Shown: positions 35,443 through 38,308 of the stretch, one piece after another | Numbering within the stretch: the first letter of the stretch is position 1 | Layout: the number at the start of each line of letters is the position of its first letter | From: Paracoccus sp. PAMC 22219 | GTDB taxonomy: Bacteria > Pseudomonadota > Alphaproteobacteria > Rhodobacterales > Rhodobacteraceae | Length of the DNA stretch: 38,308 nt | Direction of reading: 5' to 3' | Assembly (NCBI RefSeq): GCF_000787695.1 | Contig: NZ_BBPH01000018.1 | Span: forward strand, 1 to 38,308 | Program-made: the position numbers and the translations under genes | Notes under the pieces: model-generated | Seen by the model: the letters and a program-made list of their open reading frames with translations, nothing else | The model's database searches: none | Told to the model about the DNA's origin: nothing

Positions 35443-37044
35443 CGTGGTCTCCTCTCAATGCGGCGTCGATGTCGCCGCGCAGGTCGCGGGCGGTGGCCTG
35501 AAGCGTCAGGAACGCCCGGTAACGCGCGGCATGCAGCCGCTGGTTGTCGGGGTCGGGGTGATGGGTGGTCAGGACGCGCGACATGGCGGGCATGGCCGAT
35601 GCCAGGTCGGGGAACACCCCGCCCGCGACCGCGCCCAGCATGGCCGCGCCCAGCAGGACGGGTTCATCCGTCGCCGCGGCGTCCACGGGCAGGCCGGTCG
35701 CATCGGCCAGCAGTTGGCGGATGCGCGGATGGCGGCCTGCGCCGCCGCTGATGGCGATGCGCGCGACCGGCGCGCCGTGGGCGGCCTGCGTGGCGACGAT
35801 CTGGCGCAGGCCGTAACCCAACCCGCAGATCCCCGCGACGTACAGCGCGACCAGCGACATTTGGTCCGTCTCCATCCCCTGGCCGCTGACGATGGCGCGG
35901 GCATGGGGGTCGGCAAAGGGCGCGCGGTTGCCCAGGAATTCGGGCACCACATGCAGGTGGGCTGCCTGCCGCACGGCCTCCGGGGCGGCCTGGTCCGCCA
36001 GCCATTCGGGCAGGGACTGGCCCTGTGCGCGCGCGGTCTGGACAGCTTGGTCATGGGCGGGGTGCAGGCGCAGCAGATGGTCGATGGCGGCGCCCGCGAC
36101 CGACTGCCCGCCCTCGTTCAGCCACATGCCGGGCACCATGGCTGAAAAGTATGGCCCCCACACGCCCGGAACAAACGCCGGTTCCCGCGTCGTGGTCATG
36201 GTGCAGGATGATGTGCCGAAGACATAGCCCACCGTGTCCACCGGATCGCCCATCGCGGCCACGGTGCCGACGCCGCCCGCATGCGCGTCGATCAGCCCGG
36301 CGCCGACCGCGATGCCCGCGCGCAGGCCCATGGCACGCGCGGCATCGGCGGTCAGGCCCGCGCCCAACGGCGTGGCGGGCGGCACGACCTGGGTGCCGAT
36401 GCGGGCGAACCCTTCGTCCGCCAGCACGCCCAGGCCGATGGCGTGGAAGTAATCCGCGTCCCATCGGCCTCATGCGCCAGATAGGTCCATTTGCAGGTCA
36501 CCGTGCAGGTCGACCGCGCGGTGCTGTCCGTGGCCTTCCAGGTCAGGAAATCGGTCAGGTCGAAGAAATGGCGCGCCGCGTCAAAGACCTGGGGCCGGTT
36601 CTCGCGCAGCCACAGCAGCTTGGGCGTCTCCATCTCGGGAGAGATGCGGCCGCCGACATAGCGCAGGACGTCGTGCCCGCCCGCGTTGATGCGGGCCGCC
36701 TGATCGACCGCGCGGTGGTCCATCCAGACGATGATGTCGCGGTCCGGATGGGCGGGGTCGCCCACGCCCAGGGGTGTGTCGCCCACCACCACCAGCGAAC
36801 AGGTGGCGTCGAAGCCGATGCCCGCCACGTGGGCCGGCTCGATCCCCGCCTGCGCCACGGCGGCGCGGGTCGCGGTGCAGACCGCGTCCCAGACCTGCGC
36901 GCTGGACTGTTCGGCGATCACCCCGTCGGGGCGGTGCATGGCGATGTCGCTTTTCCCGGTGCCAAGCGCCGCGCCCGTGGCGTCAAAGACCCCCGCCCGC
37001 GCCGATCCGGTACCGACATCGATGCCGATCAGATACCGCTCCAT
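35426..37044 (-). pseudogene. FGGY-family pentulose kinase (ribulokinase-like), frameshifted
   Basis: Opens with MERYLIGIDVGTGSARAGVF, the phosphate-binding strand of the actin-like fold, then AGIGFDATCSLVVVG, DRDIIVWMDHRAVDQAARIN, GGRISPEMETPKLLWLRENR and FFDLTDFLTWKATD. After AHEADG the frame breaks; one base near 36459-36466 restores WDADYFHAIGLGVLADEGFA, then GLIDAHAGGVGTVAAMGD, SSCTMTTTREP and the ATP-site glycine motif RIAISGGAGRHPRIRQ. The repaired length is 539 aa, matching the D-ribulokinase type of FGGY kinase. It would phosphorylate D-ribulose or another pentulose to feed the pentose phosphate pathway. Translation is coupled to the permease (TGATG). Confidence 0.85.
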
Positions 37045-38005
37045 CAGCGCCATTCCCGGCCGATATAGATCGCCAGCAGGATGATCAGGCCCTTGATGAC
37101 GTCCTGCATGTAGGGGTTGATGCCCACCAGGTTCAGGCCGTTGTTCAGGATGCCCAGCAGCACCGCGCCGATCAGCGTGCCCAGGATCAGCCCGCGCCCG
37201 CCCGCGATGGCGTGCCGCCCAGGACGACGGCGGCGATGGCGTCCAGCTCGAAGCCCACACCGGCGTTGGGCTGGCCGCTCATCAGGCGGCCGGTCAGCAC
37301 GATGGCGGCCAGCGACGCGGTCAGCCCGGAAATGCCATAGACCGCCAGCTTGACCCGCCGGGTGCGCACGCCCGACAGGCGGGCGGCGGTCTCGTTTCCG
37401 CCGATGGCATAGACGTGGCGGCCAAAGGGCGTGCGCTGCAGCAGCACCCAGGCCAGCGCATAGACGATGACCATGATGATCACCGGCACGGGGATGATGC
37501 CCACGCGGCCCACGCCGAACCACGACACCCAAGACGGCAGCCCGCTGATCGGATAGCCGCCCGAATAGATCAGCCCCAGCCCGCGGGCGATGCCCATCGT
37601 GGCCAGCGTCACGATGATCGCGGGCATCTTGCCCCAAGCGACCAGCGCGCCGTTGAACAGGCCCAGCCCCAGCCCGACCAGCAGCGCCGCGGCGATGCCC
37701 ACGCCGCCCGGCAGGCCCATGTTGACCATGATCCCCGCCGCGACCGTGCCTGCCAGCGCCATGACCGCGCCCACCGACAGGTCGATCCCGCCGGTCAGGA
37801 TGACGAAGGTCATGCCCACCGCCAGGATGCCCACGACCGACACCTGCCGTAGCACGTTCAGGATGTTGTTCACGGTGAAGAAGTTGTCGCTGGCGAAGGC
37901 CATCAGGACCGACACCACGATCAGCCCGACCAGAGGCAACGCCAGCGGCGAATGCAGCAGCCAGTCGAAGGCGCGATGCCTGGCGGTGTTTGCGTCATGC
38001 GACAT
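37044..38005 (-). pseudogene. Sugar ABC transporter permease (RbsC-like), frameshifted
   Basis: Inner membrane permease of the carbohydrate uptake type 2 group. Blocks: FFTVNNILNVLRQVSVVGIL, GMTFVILTGGIDLSVGAVMA, NGALVAWGKMPAIIVTLATM and GRHVYAIGGNETAARLSGVR, all typical of RbsC. The frame breaks after VVLGGT; one base near 37208-37216 restores AIAGGRGLILGTLIGAVLLG and LNNGLNLVGINPYMQDVIKG, ending GREWR at 37044. The repaired length is 320 aa. The start at 38005 overlaps the end of the ATPase gene by 11 nt. A matching sugar-binding protein gene is not in the window and may lie beyond the right edge. Confidence 0.88.
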
Positions 38006-38308
38006 GGTGGACCTTTCCCGTGGTTGCGTGTGTCATGATCCGTTCCGAGGTGATGGCGTCCCCCTCGACCGTCGCGACGATGCCGCCGGACCGAAAGACG
38101 CAGACCCGGTCGGCCATGCCGATGATTTCCGGCAGTCTGACGAGATCATGATGATGGCGTATCCCTGCGCCGTGAACTGGCGCATCAGTTGATAGATTTC
38201 GGCCTTGGCGCCGACATCGATGCCGCGCGTGGGTTCGTCAAAGATCAGGACCCGCATCTGGTGGTTCAGCCAGCGGGCGATGACGACCTTTTGCTGGTTG
38301 CCGCCCGA
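37995..38308 (-). pseudogene. Sugar ABC transporter ATPase (RbsA-like), N-terminus beyond window, frameshifted
   Basis: Only the last ~105 codons are present. They begin inside the second ABC signature ([14 protein letters not shown]), then Walker [21 protein letters not shown], the H-loop-equivalent region YAIIMISSD, where the frame breaks; one base near 38135-38137 restores [38 protein letters not shown] and the stop at 37995. The [11 protein letters not shown] pattern is that of the two-domain RbsA/XylG/MglA ATPases. It is the first visible gene of the pentitol operon. Confidence 0.85.

Overview
The window looks like chromosome of an alphaproteobacterium of the Rhodobacteraceae, most like Paracoccus. 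GC content is very high, and the gene content fits: DUF6478, a cytochrome b561-YceI fusion, the carboxynorspermidine route to spermidine, accD next to folC, and many ABC and TRAP transporters. I saw no phage, transposon, CRISPR array or rRNA. One tRNA gene, elongator tRNA-Met, is present.

Layout. 1-6354 is housekeeping and envelope: two CAP-domain secreted proteins (the first cut by the window edge), a BON-LysM protein, an acyl-CoA synthetase, DUF983, folC and accD. 6431-14780 holds cardiolipin synthase, an Lrp regulator divergent from phenylalanine hydroxylase and its pterin recycling enzyme, DUF6478 with a small partner, the two-gene carboxynorspermidine module and an AI-2E family permease. 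14803-16173 holds two small exported proteins of unknown role.

16181-25193 is the most interesting region. A leftward run of eight genes encodes an SsuD-like flavin monooxygenase, an aldo/keto reductase, a flavin reductase, a DctQMP TRAP transporter, a YeiH-type putative sulfate exporter and a MarR regulator. It diverges from a GntR/UTRA regulator and a Gfo/Idh/MocA-fold protein. I read this as a sulfoquinovose (plant sulfolipid sugar) oxidative desulfurisation cluster of the sulfo-SMO type. Uptake would be by TRAP transporter, glycoside cleavage by an NAD-dependent sulfoquinovosidase candidate, C-S cleavage to sulfite and 6-oxo-glucose, reduction to glucose, and export of the sulfur anion. 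The assignment is inferred from family and gene combination.

25282-28163 has the b561-YceI fusion, a stand-alone YceI, two small exported proteins and the tRNA. 28253-33978 is a FadR-type regulator divergent from a polar-amino-acid-type ABC transporter, a class V aminotransferase-fold enzyme and a dihydropyrimidinase-family amidohydrolase; its substrate is unknown. 33975-38308 is a leftward pentitol operon: sugar ABC ATPase (cut by the edge) and permease, FGGY pentulose kinase, an L-xylulose-reductase-like SDR and a ribitol 2-dehydrogenase.

Data quality matters here. Eleven genes carry twelve clean frame breaks. Each is repaired by adding one base, and each repair restores a protein of normal family length. 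This pattern points to single-base deletion errors in the assembly rather than gene decay. Such genes are typed as pseudogene only because the sequence as given is broken.
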